DNA of 64,000 nt, taken from assembly GCF_010731815.2 (NCBI RefSeq), contig NZ_AP022593.1:1488001-1552000 (forward strand), given 5' to 3'. The notes below the pieces were generated by a model, which saw nothing but the letters and a program-made list of their open reading frames with translations, had not been told where the DNA came from and made no database searches. The position numbers were made by a program, and so were the translations under genes. This DNA comes from Mycolicibacterium arabiense. Its GTDB lineage: Bacteria > Actinomycetota > Actinomycetes > Mycobacteriales > Mycobacteriaceae. Within the stretch, counting starts at the first letter, position 1; each line of letters begins with the position of its first letter. Below, in pieces: positions 29,261-38,551 of the stretch.

Positions 29261-32200
29261 TCAGTTCGGAGCCGAGACCATCGATTCGCCGCGGTCGCTG
29301 CCTTCCCTGCCGGACTGCACGTCCTGGCCGCGCAGCCGCTGCGAGATCACCTGCGTGATGCCGTCGCCCTGCATCGTGACGCCGTAGAGCGCGTCGGCGA
29401 TCTCCATCGTGGCCTTCTGGTGGGTGATGACGATCAGCTGGGAACGCTCGCGCAGCTGCTCGAACAGCCCGAGCAGGCGGCGCAGGTTCACGTCGTCGAG
29501 CGCTGCCTCGACTTCGTCCATGATGTAGAACGGCGATGGCCGGGCCCGGAAGATCGCCACCAGCATCGCCACTGCCGTCAGTGACTTCTCGCCACCGGAG
29601 AGCAGCGACAGGCGCTTGACCTTCTTGCCGGGTGGCCGGGCCTCGACCTCGATGCCGGTCGTCAGCATGTCGCTCGGGTTGGTCAGCAGCAGCCTGCCCT
29701 CGCCGCCGGGGAACAACGAGGCGAACACCCCGGTGAACTCCCGCTCGACGTCGGCGTAGGCCTCGGTGAACACCTGCAGGATGCGGTCGTCGACGTCGGT
29801 GATGACGTCGAGCAGGTCCTTGCGGGCACCCTTGACGTCTTCGAGCTGGGTCGACAGGAAGTTGTACCGCTCCTCGAGCGCGGCGAATTCCTCGAGCGCC
29901 AGCGGGTTCACCCGCCCGAGTTCGGCCAGTTCGCGTTCGGCCTTCTTCGCGCGCCGCTCCTGGGTGGGCCGGTCGAACGGCATGGGCGCGGGCTCGGTCA
30001 CCTGCTCGCCGCGCTCGCGGGCCTGCTCGTACTCGGCCATCTCGAGTTCGGTCGGCGGGAGCGGGACCTGGGGACCGTACTCGGCGACCAGGTCGGCGAC
30101 GGCCATGCCGAACTGTTCGAGCACCTGCTGCTCGAGCTGCTCGATGCGCAGCGCCGCCTGCGCCTTGGCGAGCTCGTCGCGGTGCAGCGCGTCGGTGAGG
30201 GCGTTGAGCCGGGCGCCGAGCTCGTTGACCTCGGTGCGGGACCGCGTCAGACCCTCGCTGCTGAGCCTGCGCTCCTCGGCCAGCTCATCGCGGGTACGCG
30301 AGGCGACGGCCACGGCATCGGCGAGCCGCGCGGCGATGAGCCGTGCCGACTCCTCCACTGCCGCAGCCACTCTCGCGGCGTGCTCGCGGGCCTGCTTGGC
30401 GCGTTGCGCGCGCAACCTGGCCTCGCGTTCGGCGGCGGCGGCCCGTCGCAGCGACTCGGCGCGGCCGCGCACGGCGTTCGCGCGTTCCTCGGCGGTGCGC
30501 ACGGCGAGCCTGGCCTCGACCTCGACGGCCCGTGCCATGTCCGCGGCTGCGGCCGACTCGTGCCGGTCGACGGGTTCGGCTTCCATCGTGGGCGCCTGTT
30601 GCGCGTTGTGCAGCCGGGTCTCCAGCTCGGTCAGCTCTTCGAGCGTCCGATCGCGGCCGGTCTCCAGTTCGCTGCGCTGACGGATCAGTCGCTGCCACTC
30701 CTCGTCGGCGATGCGGGCTTCCTGGCCGAGGCGGCCCAGTTGCTCGTAGACCGACGAGATCGCCGCATCGGATTCGTTGAGTGCGGCCAGTGCCTGTTCG
30801 GCGGCGTCCTGGCGGGCCTGCTGTTCGGCCTGCGCGCCTGCGAGCGCGGCGGCCAGTTCGCCCACCTGCCGCTCGGACCGTTCGAGGTCGGCCTTGGCCT
30901 TGTCGATCTCGGAGGCGATCTCGAGCGTGCTCGGCTGCCGGTCGGATCCGCCGCTGACCCAGCCCGCGCCGACGACGTCACCGTCGGCCGTCACGGCGTG
31001 CAGCCGGGGCCGTTCGGCGACGAGCTGCTGCGCGGCGGCCAGGTCCTCGACGACGACCACGTGGCCGAGCAGCGCGGAGAACGCTCCCTGCAGTCGGGGC
31101 GGCGTCTCGACGAGGTCGAGCGCCCACGTCGCATCTACGGGCAGGTCGCCGCCGCGCCCGGCGGTGGCGTCCTCGGGCCAGTCGCCCAGGACGAGCGCCG
31201 CCCGACCGCCGTCGCCGTGCTTGAGCGCGGTCACCGCCGTGCGGGCGGCGCCGAAATCGTCGGCGGCCACCGCGTCGGCGGCCGAGCCCAGGACCGCGGC
31301 GATGGCCACCTCGTAGCCGGGCCGTACCCGGACCAGTTTGGGCACCGACCCGAACAGGCCTGCGCCGTCGTGGTTCTCGCGGAGCCAGGCGGCTCCGTCG
31401 CGCCGGTTTAGGCCGACGGCGAGTGCGTCGATCCGTGCGCGCAGTGACGCGACCTGACGTTCGGCGCCGCGTTCGGCGGCCAGGAGTTCCGCGACGCGTT
31501 CGTCGGCGAGCCGCAGGGCCGCCACGGTGCGGTCGTGGTGTTCGTCGAGTCCCGCCTCGCCCGCGTCGAGTTCGCCGACGCGGCTCTGCACCGTCTCGAA
31601 CGCGGCCCTGGCCGCCTCGGTGCGGTTGGCGGCGTCCTCGATGCTGGCCGTCAGCCGGGCGACGCTCTCGTCGGTCGATTCGACGCGGGTGCGCATCGTG
31701 TCGACCTGGCCCGCCAGCCGGGCCAGACCTTCGCGGCGGTCGGCCTCGGCGCGGGCCGCGGCGGTGTGCGCGCGCTCGGCTTCGGCGGCGACGCGCTCGC
31801 GTTCGGCGAGTTCCTCGCGGGCGGCCTCGAGCCGCAGCTTGCACTCCTCGAGTTCCTCGAGCAGCTCCCGCTCGTGCTCGGCGACCTCGTCGGCCTCGGC
31901 GTCCAGCGCGTCGGGGTCCGCGCCCGAGGACGTCTCGACCGCGGCCTCGAGGTGCGCGGCGCGGTCGCGGGCGATGCGCACCGTCGCGCTGACGCGCTCG
32001 GCGAGTGCGGAGAGTCGGAACCACGTCTGCTGCGCGGCCTCGGCGCGGCCGGACAGTCCGCTGACCGCCGCCTCGTGTGCTGCGAGTTCGACGGTGGCGG
32101 CCTCGAGACGGGTGGTGACGTCGTCGTGGTCGCGGCGCAGCGTCGTCTCGGCCTGGTTCGTGTTCTCGAACTCGGACTGCCGGGTGACCAGGTCGTCGGC

Positions 32201-32890
32201 GGCCAGGCGTAGGCGTGCGTCGCGGAGGTCGGCCTGGATGGTCTGGGCGCGGCGGGCCATCTCGGCCTGGCGGCCCAGCGGCTTGAGCTGGCGCCGCAGC
32301 TCGGTGGTCAGGTCGGTCAGCCGCGCCAAGTTCGCCGCCATCGCGTCGAGCTTGCGGACCGCCTTCTCCTTGCGCTTGCGGTGCTTGAGGACGCCCGCGG
32401 CCTCCTCGATGAACGCGCGACGATCCTCGGGGCGCGACTCGAGGATCTCCGAGAGCTTGCCCTGACCGACGATGACGTGCATCTCGCGGCCGATGCCGGA
32501 GTCGCTCAGCAGTTCCTGGACGTCCATCAGTCGGCAGCTGCTGCCGTTGATCTCGTACTCGCCCGCGCCGTCGCGGAACATCCGCCGGGTGATCGACACC
32601 TCGGCGTACTCGATCGGCAGCGCGTTGTCGGAGTTGTCGATCGTCAGCGTCACCTCGGCGCGGCCGAGCGGGGCGCGCGACGAGGTGCCCGCGAAGATGA
32701 CGTCTTCCATCTTGCCGCCGCGCAGCGTCTTGGCGCCCTGCTCACCCATCACCCACGTGAGCGCGTCGACGACGTTGGACTTGCCCGAGCCGTTGGGTCC
32801 GACCACGCAGGTGATGCCGGGTTCGAAGCGCAGAGTCGTCGGCGAGGCGAAGGACTTGAAGCCCTTCAGCGTCAGACTCTTCAGATGCAT
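29261..32890 (-). CDS. smc: Chromosome partition protein SMC
   Basis: A 1209-residue SMC ATPase that organises the nucleoid with ScpAB. Walker A is GPNGSGKSN at about residues 32-40. Two long coiled-coil arms (roughly 170-500 and 670-1000) flank the hinge near 510-650, where [14 protein letters not shown] occurs. The C-terminal head carries the ABC signature [15 protein letters not shown] and Walker [14 protein letters not shown]. The length is normal for actinobacteria. It begins at an ATG in [15 protein letters not shown]. The gene is the source of many long antisense shadow frames. Confidence 0.97.
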   Translation of the reverse strand: MHLKSLTLKGFKSFASPTTLRFEPGITCVVGPNGSGKSNVVDALTWVMGEQGAKTLRGGKMEDVIFAGTSSRAPLGRAEVTLTIDNSDNALPIEYAEVSITRRMFRDGAGEYEINGSSCRLMDVQELLSDSGIGREMHVIVGQGKLSEILESRPEDRRAFIEEAAGVLKHRKRKEKAVRKLDAMAANLARLTDLTTELRRQLKPLGRQAEMARRAQTIQADLRDARLRLAADDLVTRQSEFENTNQAETTLRRDHDDVTTRLEAATVELAAHEAAVSGLSGRAEAAQQTWFRLSALAERVSATVRIARDRAAHLEAAVETSSGADPDALDAEADEVAEHERELLEELEECKLRLEAAREELAERERVAAEAERAHTAAARAEADRREGLARLAGQVDTMRTRVESTDESVARLTASIEDAANRTEAARAAFETVQSRVGELDAGEAGLDEHHDRTVAALRLADERVAELLAAERGAERQVASLRARIDALAVGLNRRDGAAWLRENHDGAGLFGSVPKLVRVRPGYEVAIAAVLGSAADAVAADDFGAARTAVTALKHGDGGRAALVLGDWPEDATAGRGGDLPVDATWALDLVETPPRLQGAFSALLGHVVVVEDLAAAQQLVAERPRLHAVTADGDVVGAGWVSGGSDRQPSTLEIASEIDKAKADLERSERQVGELAAALAGAQAEQQARQDAAEQALAALNESDAAISSVYEQLGRLGQEARIADEEWQRLIRQRSELETGRDRTLEELTELETRLHNAQQAPTMEAEPVDRHESAAAADMARAVEVEARLAVRTAEERANAVRGRAESLRRAAAAEREARLRAQRAKQAREHAARVAAAVEESARLIAARLADAVAVASRTRDELAEERRLSSEGLTRSRTEVNELGARLNALTDALHRDELAKAQAALRIEQLEQQVLEQFGMAVADLVAEYGPQVPLPPTELEMAEYEQARERGEQVTEPAPMPFDRPTQERRAKKAERELAELGRVNPLALEEFAALEERYNFLSTQLEDVKGARKDLLDVITDVDDRILQVFTEAYADVEREFTGVFASLFPGGEGRLLLTNPSDMLTTGIEVEARPPGKKVKRLSLLSGGEKSLTAVAMLVAIFRARPSPFYIMDEVEAALDDVNLRRLLGLFEQLRERSQLIVITHQKATMEIADALYGVTMQGDGITQVISQRLRGQDVQSGREGSDRGESMVSAPN

Positions 32891-32951
32891 GGGGTGCCAC
32901 CTTACCGCCCGGTACCGTCGGCGCCGGTCGCCTTTCGGCCTACCTCACGGC

Positions 32952-33248
32952 CTACCTTTCGACGAAGCCGTCGAACGCCTCACCTGCGTCGGACCAGTCC
33001 TCGACTACGGTCTCGACCGTGCCGGGCGTGTCGCCGCCGCGCAGCTGGTCGAGCAGCCGCTGACACGCCTCGCGCGGGCCGCGCGCGACGACGTGGACGC
33101 GGCCGTCGGACTTGTTGGCGGCGAACCCGGTGAGCCCGAGTTCCAGCGCCCGCGACCTCGTCCACCACCGGAAGCCGACGCCCTGCACGCGACCGTGCAC
33201 CCAGGCGCTCAGCCGCACCGGACCGCCGGGGTCAGGCACGCGGCTCAT
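32952..33248 (-). CDS. acyP: Acylphosphatase
   Basis: A 98-residue acylphosphatase hydrolysing carboxyl-phosphate bonds. The phosphate loop is [14 protein letters not shown], with the catalytic arginine, and the catalytic asparagine lies in [11 protein letters not shown]. It overlaps the upstream OsmC-like gene by 17 bases, which implies coupled translation. It matches the small gene Rv2922.1c beside smc in M. tuberculosis. Confidence 0.92.
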   Translation of the reverse strand: MSRVPDPGGPVRLSAWVHGRVQGVGFRWWTRSRALELGLTGFAANKSDGRVHVVARGPREACQRLLDQLRGGDTPGTVETVVEDWSDAGEAFDGFVER

Positions 33249-33648
33249 GGGCGACCTCGAACGTCACCTCGGTGCCGCTCTTGAGCGTGCGGCCGACGGT
33301 GCACACCTTGTCGATCGAGCGCTCGACGATGGTCTTGAGCTTGGCCACCTCGGCCTCGCTGAGACCCGACAGGTCGACCTCGAGGCGTTCCTCGAGCAGC
33401 GGGTAGCGCTCCTGATCGCGGTCGGCCGCGCCGGACACCCTGATGGTGGTCTGATAGTCGTCGCCCAGCCGGCTGCGCAACGGGTAGTCGCTGCTCAGCC
33501 CGCTGCAGGCAGCCAGCGCGATCTTCAGCAGTTCGCCCGGCGTGAAGACGCCCTCGACGTCCTCGGAGCCGATCAGCACCTCCGCCCCACGCGAACTCCG
33601 CCCGGTGTAGCGGCGCACGCCGGTGCGCTCGACCCACAGTTCGGTCAT
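33232..33648 (-). CDS. OsmC/Ohr-family protein
   Basis: A 138-residue OsmC-like protein. The two redox cysteines expected for peroxidatic members are present: [12 protein letters not shown] in the middle and [13 protein letters not shown] near the end. Such proteins reduce organic hydroperoxides. By position it matches Rv2923c. It overlaps acyP at its 3' end, and a long perfect inverted repeat separates it from mutM upstream. Confidence 0.88.
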   Translation of the reverse strand: MTELWVERTGVRRYTGRSSRGAEVLIGSEDVEGVFTPGELLKIALAACSGLSSDYPLRSRLGDDYQTTIRVSGAADRDQERYPLLEERLEVDLSGLSEAEVAKLKTIVERSIDKVCTVGRTLKSGTEVTFEVAHEPRA

Positions 33649-33684
33649 GACGGTCCTCTTCTCTCAGTTCATTCAGTTCATCCG

Positions 33685-33742
33685 CGAGCGTGCGTGTCTG
33701 CGGCAGACACGCCGGGTGCGAAGCGAACAACACGCACGCTCG
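33685..33742. repeat. 13-bp perfect inverted repeat between mutM and the osmC-like gene
   Basis: The arms CGAGCGTGCGTGT (33685-33697) and ACACGCACGCTCG (33730-33742) are perfectly complementary, with a 32-base loop. A small GTCTG/CAGAC hairpin at 33696-33708 competes with it. It follows the mutM stop by 12 bases, so it could act as a terminator. Its unusual regularity also fits a dispersed extragenic palindrome. Confidence 0.7.
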
Positions 33743-33754
33743 GCGGTCTATTCG

Positions 33755-34627
33755 TCAAACCTTCGTTCTCGGTTGGCGCGGTCTCGGCTGGCACCGCGGA
33801 CAGTAGAACGACGAGCGGTTCATGAACTTGTCCCGGCGCATCACCGCGCCGCACCGACGGCAGGGCTCGCCTTCGCGGCCGTAGGCGTCGAGCGACCTGT
33901 CGAAGTAGCCGGACTCGCCGTTGACGTTCACGTAGAGCGAGTCGAACGAGGTGCCGCCCTGGCTCAGGGCGTCGCGCATCACGTCGGCGGCGTGGTCGAG
34001 GATCTCCGCGAGCTTGGGCTTGGTCAGCGACTCGGCCAGCCGGGCGCCGTTGACCTTGGCGCGCCACAGCGATTCGTCGGCGTAGATGTTGCCGATGCCG
34101 GAGACCACCGTCTGGTCGAGCAGTTGGCGCTTGATCTCGGAGTGCTTGCCGCGCAACACCTTCACGACGGCGTCGCGGTCGAACTCGGGATCGAGCGGGT
34201 CGCGGGCGATGTGGGCGACCGGCTCGGGCAGGTCGGTGCCGTCGACGGTGACGAGGTCGGCGAGCATCCACCCGCCGAAGGTGCGCTGGTCGACGAAGCT
34301 CAGCGCGGTGCCGTCGTCGAGCAGCGCCGCGATGCGCAGGTGGTCGGTCTTCGCGATCTCGCCGAGCAGCATCTGCCCGCTCATCCCGAGATGGACCACC
34401 AGGGCCTCGTCGGAACGGTCACCGCCGAGCACCAGCCACAGGAACTTGCCGCGCCTGCCGGTTCCGACGACCTTGGCTCCGAGCAGCCGCCCGGTCAGGT
34501 CGGCACCGCCTGCCACGTGCCGTCGGACCGCACGGGGGTGGTGCACGCGCACCGCGGTGATGGTCCTGCCGGTGACGTGCGCGTCGAGCCCGCGGCGCAC
34601 CACCTCGACTTCGGGAAGCTCAGGCAT
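33755..34627 (-). CDS. mutM: Formamidopyrimidine-DNA glycosylase
   Basis: A 290-residue Fpg/MutM that excises 8-oxoguanine and nicks the abasic site. It begins [14 protein letters not shown], giving the catalytic Pro2 and Glu3; the frame upstream of this ATG is non-homologous. LKTD-type contacts and GIGNIYADE are present, and the C-terminal zinc finger is CRRCG...YCPRCQ. The start overlaps the rnc stop by eight bases. It is the last gene of the yceD-rnc-mutM operon. Confidence 0.96.
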   Translation of the reverse strand: MPELPEVEVVRRGLDAHVTGRTITAVRVHHPRAVRRHVAGGADLTGRLLGAKVVGTGRRGKFLWLVLGGDRSDEALVVHLGMSGQMLLGEIAKTDHLRIAALLDDGTALSFVDQRTFGGWMLADLVTVDGTDLPEPVAHIARDPLDPEFDRDAVVKVLRGKHSEIKRQLLDQTVVSGIGNIYADESLWRAKVNGARLAESLTKPKLAEILDHAADVMRDALSQGGTSFDSLYVNVNGESGYFDRSLDAYGREGEPCRRCGAVMRRDKFMNRSSFYCPRCQPRPRQPRTKV

Positions 34628-35354
34628 CGTCGGGCGACGGGGATATGCCGCCGTCGCCGGCACTTTGGGCGTCGAGCAACGTCCAGGCCTGCGCGGCCGC
34701 CTTGATCTCGGCTTCCTTCTTCGTGCTGCCGACGCCGGAACCGTATTCGTCGCCGTCGATCAACACGACGGCGGTGAACACCCGGTCGTGGTCGGGCCCG
34801 TCGAAGGTGACGACGTACTTAGGCACGCCGAGCCCGCGTGCGACGGTCAGTTCCTGCAGACTCGACTTCCACTCCAGCGCAGCGCCGAGTGACGGTGCGG
34901 TGTCGAGCAGGTCGCCGAACAGGCGGAGCACGACCTCACGCGAGGCGTCGAAGCCGTGCTGCATGTACACCGCGCCCAGCAGGGCCTCCACGCCGTCGGC
35001 CAGGATGCTGGCCTTGTCGGCGCCGCCGGTCACGACTTCGCCGCGGCCGAGCAGCAGGAACGCGCCCAGCCCCGCGTCGGCCAGACCACGGCCCACGGTC
35101 GCCAGCGCCTGGGTGTTGACGATGCTGTTGCGGAGCTTGGCGAGTTCACCCTCGGGGCTGTCCGGGTGCCGCCGGATCAGGATGTCGGCGACGAGCAGAC
35201 CGAGCACGGCGTCGCCGAGGAATTCGAGCCGCTCGTTGGTCGGCAGCCCACCGTTCTCGAACGAGTAACTGCGATGGGTGAGCGCCATGGTCAGCAACTC
35301 GTCGGGCAGGTCCACTCCGAGCGCCTCGAGCAGTGGCGTCCGGTCAACCGTCAC
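34620..35354 (-). CDS. rnc: Ribonuclease III
   Basis: A 244-residue RNase III. The signature [16 protein letters not shown] (about residues 38-53) contains the catalytic acidic residues. [22 protein letters not shown] provides the second acidic set, and a double-stranded RNA-binding domain occupies the last 70 residues or so ([15 protein letters not shown]...). The start is a GTG at 35354, overlapping the yceD stop by four bases. Processes rRNA and mRNA. Confidence 0.96.
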   Translation of the reverse strand: MTVDRTPLLEALGVDLPDELLTMALTHRSYSFENGGLPTNERLEFLGDAVLGLLVADILIRRHPDSPEGELAKLRNSIVNTQALATVGRGLADAGLGAFLLLGRGEVVTGGADKASILADGVEALLGAVYMQHGFDASREVVLRLFGDLLDTAPSLGAALEWKSSLQELTVARGLGVPKYVVTFDGPDHDRVFTAVVLIDGDEYGSGVGSTKKEAEIKAAAQAWTLLDAQSAGDGGISPSPDDA

Positions 35355-35950
35355 GCGCGGCCCTCCTCGGTGCGCGAGGCATCCTGATCGGTGGGCATCA
35401 TCGCGGTGAGTTTGGCCCAACGCGGGTCGATCTTCTCGTGGCCGTGGCCCGGTTCGGCGTCGGCGAGCCGTACGCCGCAGTCGACGCACAGGCCGAGGCA
35501 GTCATCGGTGCACAGCGGCGAGAACGGCAACGCGAGGCCGACGGCGTCGACGATCGGCTGCTCGAGATCGACGGTGTCGTCGACGACGTGGCCGACCTCG
35601 TCGTCCTCCGTCGTCGCCTCGGTGGCGCTGTCGGGATACGCGTACAGTTCGGTGAGGTCGAACTCCACGTCCCCGGCGATCGGGGCGAGGCACCGCGCGC
35701 ACTCCTCGACCGTGGGCGCCGAGACGGTGCCGGTCACCAATACTCCCTCGGACACCGATTCGAGCCTCAGGTCGAGTTCGACGGGCGCACCCTGCTCGAT
35801 GCCTGCAAGCGCCACGCCGATGCGCGCCGGAGCCGCGACGGTGTCGTGAATCTCCTGCATCGACCCGGGCCTGCGGCCCAGCTGCGACACGTCGAGGACG
35901 AATGGTGACCGTGGGCCGCGATGAACTCTGTGTCCCTTGGTCCCAGCCAT
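35351..35950 (-). CDS. YceD family (DUF177) protein
   Basis: A 199-residue DUF177/YceD protein. [19 protein letters not shown] leads to a CARC cysteine pair, and a second set, [13 protein letters not shown], lies near the C-terminus, suggesting zinc binding. Homologues in other bacteria sit beside rpmF and act in rRNA metabolism. Here it heads the rnc-mutM operon. rpmF itself is not next to it. Confidence 0.88.
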   Translation of the reverse strand: MAGTKGHRVHRGPRSPFVLDVSQLGRRPGSMQEIHDTVAAPARIGVALAGIEQGAPVELDLRLESVSEGVLVTGTVSAPTVEECARCLAPIAGDVEFDLTELYAYPDSATEATTEDDEVGHVVDDTVDLEQPIVDAVGLALPFSPLCTDDCLGLCVDCGVRLADAEPGHGHEKIDPRWAKLTAMMPTDQDASRTEEGRA

Positions 35951-36001
35951 GTAGAGAATCCTACGACCGCAGGCTGGGAGTTCCGAACGCGCGGACCTCG
36001 A

Positions 36002-36739
36002 TCAGCGCTGGGCGTAGTCGTGGGTGCCGGCGGCAGTGCGCAGCTGATGACGCCCCCGACCGACGGACCGCAACGTCCCGTTGAGATAGTCCTCGAACTC
36101 GGCGAGCTTGCTGTCGACGTAGATGTCGCACTCACCGCGCAACCGGTCGGCCTCGGCGTGAGCGGCGTCGACCATCCTGGTGGCCTCGAGCGTGGCCGTC
36201 TGGACGATCTCGGTCTGATGGACCAGGCGCTGCTGCTCCTTGATGCCTTCTTGCACGGCCTTCTCGTAGGCGAGGTTGCCGTTCTCGATCAGCCGGTCGC
36301 ACTCGGACTTGGCGCGTCCGGTGCTGGCCTCGTACTCGCGCTTGGCGGCGGCGGAGATGCGATCGGCCTCGGCACGGGCCTCGGCGACCATCCGCTCGCT
36401 GTGCTGACGGGCCTCGGACACCATCCGGTCGGCTTGCGACTTGGCGTCGGCGAGCAGCCGGTCGGCCTCGGCGCGCGAGCTGTTCACCAGCGAGTCCGCC
36501 TCGGAGGTCGCGCTGGCGACCATGTTGTCGGCATGCTCCCTGGCCTCGCGCAGCATGCCGTCGCGGGCATCCAGGACGTCCTGTGCGTCGTCGAGTTCGC
36601 CGGGGATGGCGTCCTTGATGTCGTCGAGCAGTTCCAGGACGTCGCCGCGGGGCACCATGCAGCCTGCCGTCATCGGCACGCCTCGGGCCTCTTCCACGAT
36701 CGCCCCAAGCTCGTCGAGCGCTTCGAAAACTCGGTACAC
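36002..36739 (-). CDS. sepIVA: DivIVA-domain septation protein SepIVA
   Basis: A 245-residue coiled-coil protein. The N-terminal MYRVFEALDELGAIVEEARGVPM resembles DivIVA. A long Ala/Glu/Arg-rich coil follows, with repeated SEADSLVN, EADRLLA and EADRISA heptads (about residues 65-220). It matches M. smegmatis SepIVA (MSMEG_2416) and Rv2927c, an essential division factor also affecting wall metabolism. The start is GTG with GGAGGG upstream. In M. tuberculosis the PDIM genes begin after this locus; here a hemerythrin gene lies upstream instead. Confidence 0.9.
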   Translation of the reverse strand: MYRVFEALDELGAIVEEARGVPMTAGCMVPRGDVLELLDDIKDAIPGELDDAQDVLDARDGMLREAREHADNMVASATSEADSLVNSSRAEADRLLADAKSQADRMVSEARQHSERMVAEARAEADRISAAAKREYEASTGRAKSECDRLIENGNLAYEKAVQEGIKEQQRLVHQTEIVQTATLEATRMVDAAHAEADRLRGECDIYVDSKLAEFEDYLNGTLRSVGRGRHQLRTAAGTHDYAQR

Positions 36740-36845
36740 GGCAACACCCTCCAGGCGTAGTTGTTGATACCAGTGTGCCTGGTGTTACGTCTGTGACTCG
36801 GCTTTGCCGACCGGTGTGTCGCCGTCGACCTCTACTAGAGCCTTA

Positions 36846-37412
36846 CTAGCGCAGGACGGCGTCGATCGCGTCGCGGGCCCGGTCGAGCATCGCGGCGAAC
36901 GGCCCGACCACGAAGTTCAGCTTCGCCGACTCCACGCCGGGGTGCGGGCGGGTCGGCGCCATGGCCTCCGCCGCGTGGACCGCCGCGAGCATGCGCTTGA
37001 GGTCGTCCGCGTCGACCTCGCGCACCAGCTTGTCGAACTCCTCGCTCTCCTCGCGCGCGGCGTGGTCGAGCACCGCACCCTGGAACAGCCGGAGGGCGTC
37101 GAGGAACTCCTTCGAGCCGACGTCCATCGACTCCAGCGCCGACAGCTGCTCCTTGGCGTCGTGCTCCTCCTTGAGGCGCGCGTCGACGATGATGTCACCG
37201 CCGTCGACCTCGCGACGGACGCGCGGGTGGATGACCATCTCCTCGGCCGTCTCGTGCACCGCGAGGAGCTGACGCAGTTCGGTGAAGGCCGTCCGCCTGG
37301 CGTCGTCGGACGACGCGGAGAAGACCTCCTCGAACATGTCCTTGATCAGATTGTGCTGGTCCTTGAGGAACCTGACGACGTCGTCGGTCGACTGAACGAA
37401 TGTCTCGACCAT
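36846..37412 (-). CDS. Hemerythrin-like HHE domain protein
   Basis: A 188-residue hemerythrin-type protein. Iron-ligand patterns are visible: FLKDQHNLIKDMFEEV, LLAVHETAEEMVIHP, KEEHDAKEQL and LDHAAREESEEF, giving the histidines and glutamates of a di-iron four-helix bundle. I start at the ATG 37412 (MVETFVQSTDD). The upstream 19 codons are non-homologous. In M. smegmatis the neighbour of sepIVA, MSMEG_2415, is a hemerythrin-like protein linked to peroxide sensitivity; this looks like its orthologue. Confidence 0.88.
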   Translation of the reverse strand: MVETFVQSTDDVVRFLKDQHNLIKDMFEEVFSASSDDARRTAFTELRQLLAVHETAEEMVIHPRVRREVDGGDIIVDARLKEEHDAKEQLSALESMDVGSKEFLDALRLFQGAVLDHAAREESEEFDKLVREVDADDLKRMLAAVHAAEAMAPTRPHPGVESAKLNFVVGPFAAMLDRARDAIDAVLR

Positions 37413-37496
37413 GGCAAGGCCTCCGGGTGTGTTTCGAGCTGTGAGCGGCACCCGGGCTGTGGGCACCATCTGCGTGCTACCCGCCGACGATCCGGT

Positions 37497-37973
37497 TCAA
37501 CCCTTGAGCTTGGCCCTCAGACGTGCGTTGACGGGCTCCGGCAGCAGGTCGGAGACGTCGCCGCCGAGGCCGGCCACCTCCTTGGCGAGCGACGACGACA
37601 CGAACGAGAACTGCGGCGTGCTGGCGATGAAGAAGGTGTCGACGCCCGCGACGTGCTTGTTCATCTGCGCCATCTGCAGCTCGTATTCGAAGTCGGTGCT
37701 GCTGCGCAGACCCTTGACGATCGCGGACATGCCTCGCGCCCTTGCGAAGTCGACGACGAGCCCCTGGCCCGACTCGACCCGCAGGTTCGGCAGGTGCGCG
37801 GTCGACTCGCGGATCAGCTCGATGCGCTCGTCGGCGGTGAACATCCCCTTCTTGTTGGGGTTGACCAACACTGCGACCACGACCTCGTCGAACTGGGCGC
37901 ACGCCCGCTCGAACACGTCGACGTGACCGAGGGTCACGGGGTCGAAGGAACCGGGGCATACCGCGCCACTCAT
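37497..37973 (-). CDS. coaD: Phosphopantetheine adenylyltransferase
   Basis: A 158-residue PPAT, catalysing the fourth step of CoA synthesis. It begins [20 protein letters not shown] with the TxGH nucleotidyl-transfer motif. [12 protein letters not shown] and [10 protein letters not shown] complete the substrate site. The ATG at 37973 fits; the frame upstream is shadow. It lies 11 bases downstream of rsmD, as in M. tuberculosis (Rv2965c). Confidence 0.96.
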   Translation of the reverse strand: MSGAVCPGSFDPVTLGHVDVFERACAQFDEVVVAVLVNPNKKGMFTADERIELIRESTAHLPNLRVESGQGLVVDFARARGMSAIVKGLRSSTDFEYELQMAQMNKHVAGVDTFFIASTPQFSFVSSSLAKEVAGLGGDVSDLLPEPVNARLRAKLKG

Positions 37974-37984
37974 GCGACGAGACG

Positions 37985-38551
37985 CTACGCGATCCCGTGT
38001 TCGGCGAACTCGACGCGGGTGTCGCCGTAGCGGCGGTCCCGCCCCGGCGTCCACCCGTCGGGCCAGTTCAGCGCGGGCGTCGACGCCGGACGCTCGATCA
38101 CCGCCAACGCGTCCGGTGCCACCCAGCGGTTGTCGACGAGCGCGCGCAGCACGGCTTCGACCTCGGCGTTCGACACCGCGTACGGCGGGTCGGCGAACAC
38201 CAGGTCCACCGGCCGGGTCGGTGCGGCGGCGAGCACCGCAGCGACGGTGCCCCGGCGCACCGTGGCGCCCTCGGCCCCCAGCTCGGCGAGGTTCGCGGCG
38301 ATGGCATCACCGGCGCGGCGATCGGATTCGACGAACGTCGCGGACTCCGCGCCGCGCGACAGCGCCTCGATGCCGAGCGCGCCGGACCCGGCGTAGAGGT
38401 CGAGCACGTGTAGACCGTCGAAGTCGATCCGCGCGGCGAGCACGTTGAACAGCGACTCGCGGACGCGGTCGGTGGTGGGGCGGGTACCAGAGCGGTTCTG
38501 CGGCACGCTGATTCGTCGTCCGCCGAACGTGCCCGCGATGATGCGGGTCAG
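37985..38551 (-). CDS. rsmD: 16S rRNA (guanine966-N2)-methyltransferase RsmD, apparent CTG start
   Basis: A Rossmann methyltransferase with [17 protein letters not shown] (SAM binding) and FADPPY (catalytic). Homologues begin MTRIIAG...GGRRI. In this frame that stretch is encoded ([14 protein letters not shown]), but the codon at its head is CTG at 38551-38549, overlapping the pyc stop (CTGA). Only GGT, GCT, TCT and GAC codons lie between it and an in-frame TGA upstream, so no ATG, GTG or TTG is available there. The only conventional alternative is the GTG at 38506, which deletes 15 conserved residues. I give the CTG start; the GTG form would be 173 residues long. Confidence 0.85.
   Translation of the reverse strand: MTRIIAGTFGGRRISVPQNRSGTRPTTDRVRESLFNVLAARIDFDGLHVLDLYAGSGALGIEALSRGAESATFVESDRRAGDAIAANLAELGAEGATVRRGTVAAVLAAAPTRPVDLVFADPPYAVSNAEVEAVLRALVDNRWVAPDALAVIERPASTPALNWPDGWTPGRDRRYGDTRVEFAEHGIA

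Noticed and set aside
30182..31411. Long plus-strand open frames antisense to smc
   Set aside because: They lie within a well-supported SMC gene, are Arg/Ala/Gly-rich with no recognisable domain, and reflect GC-rich third-position bias.
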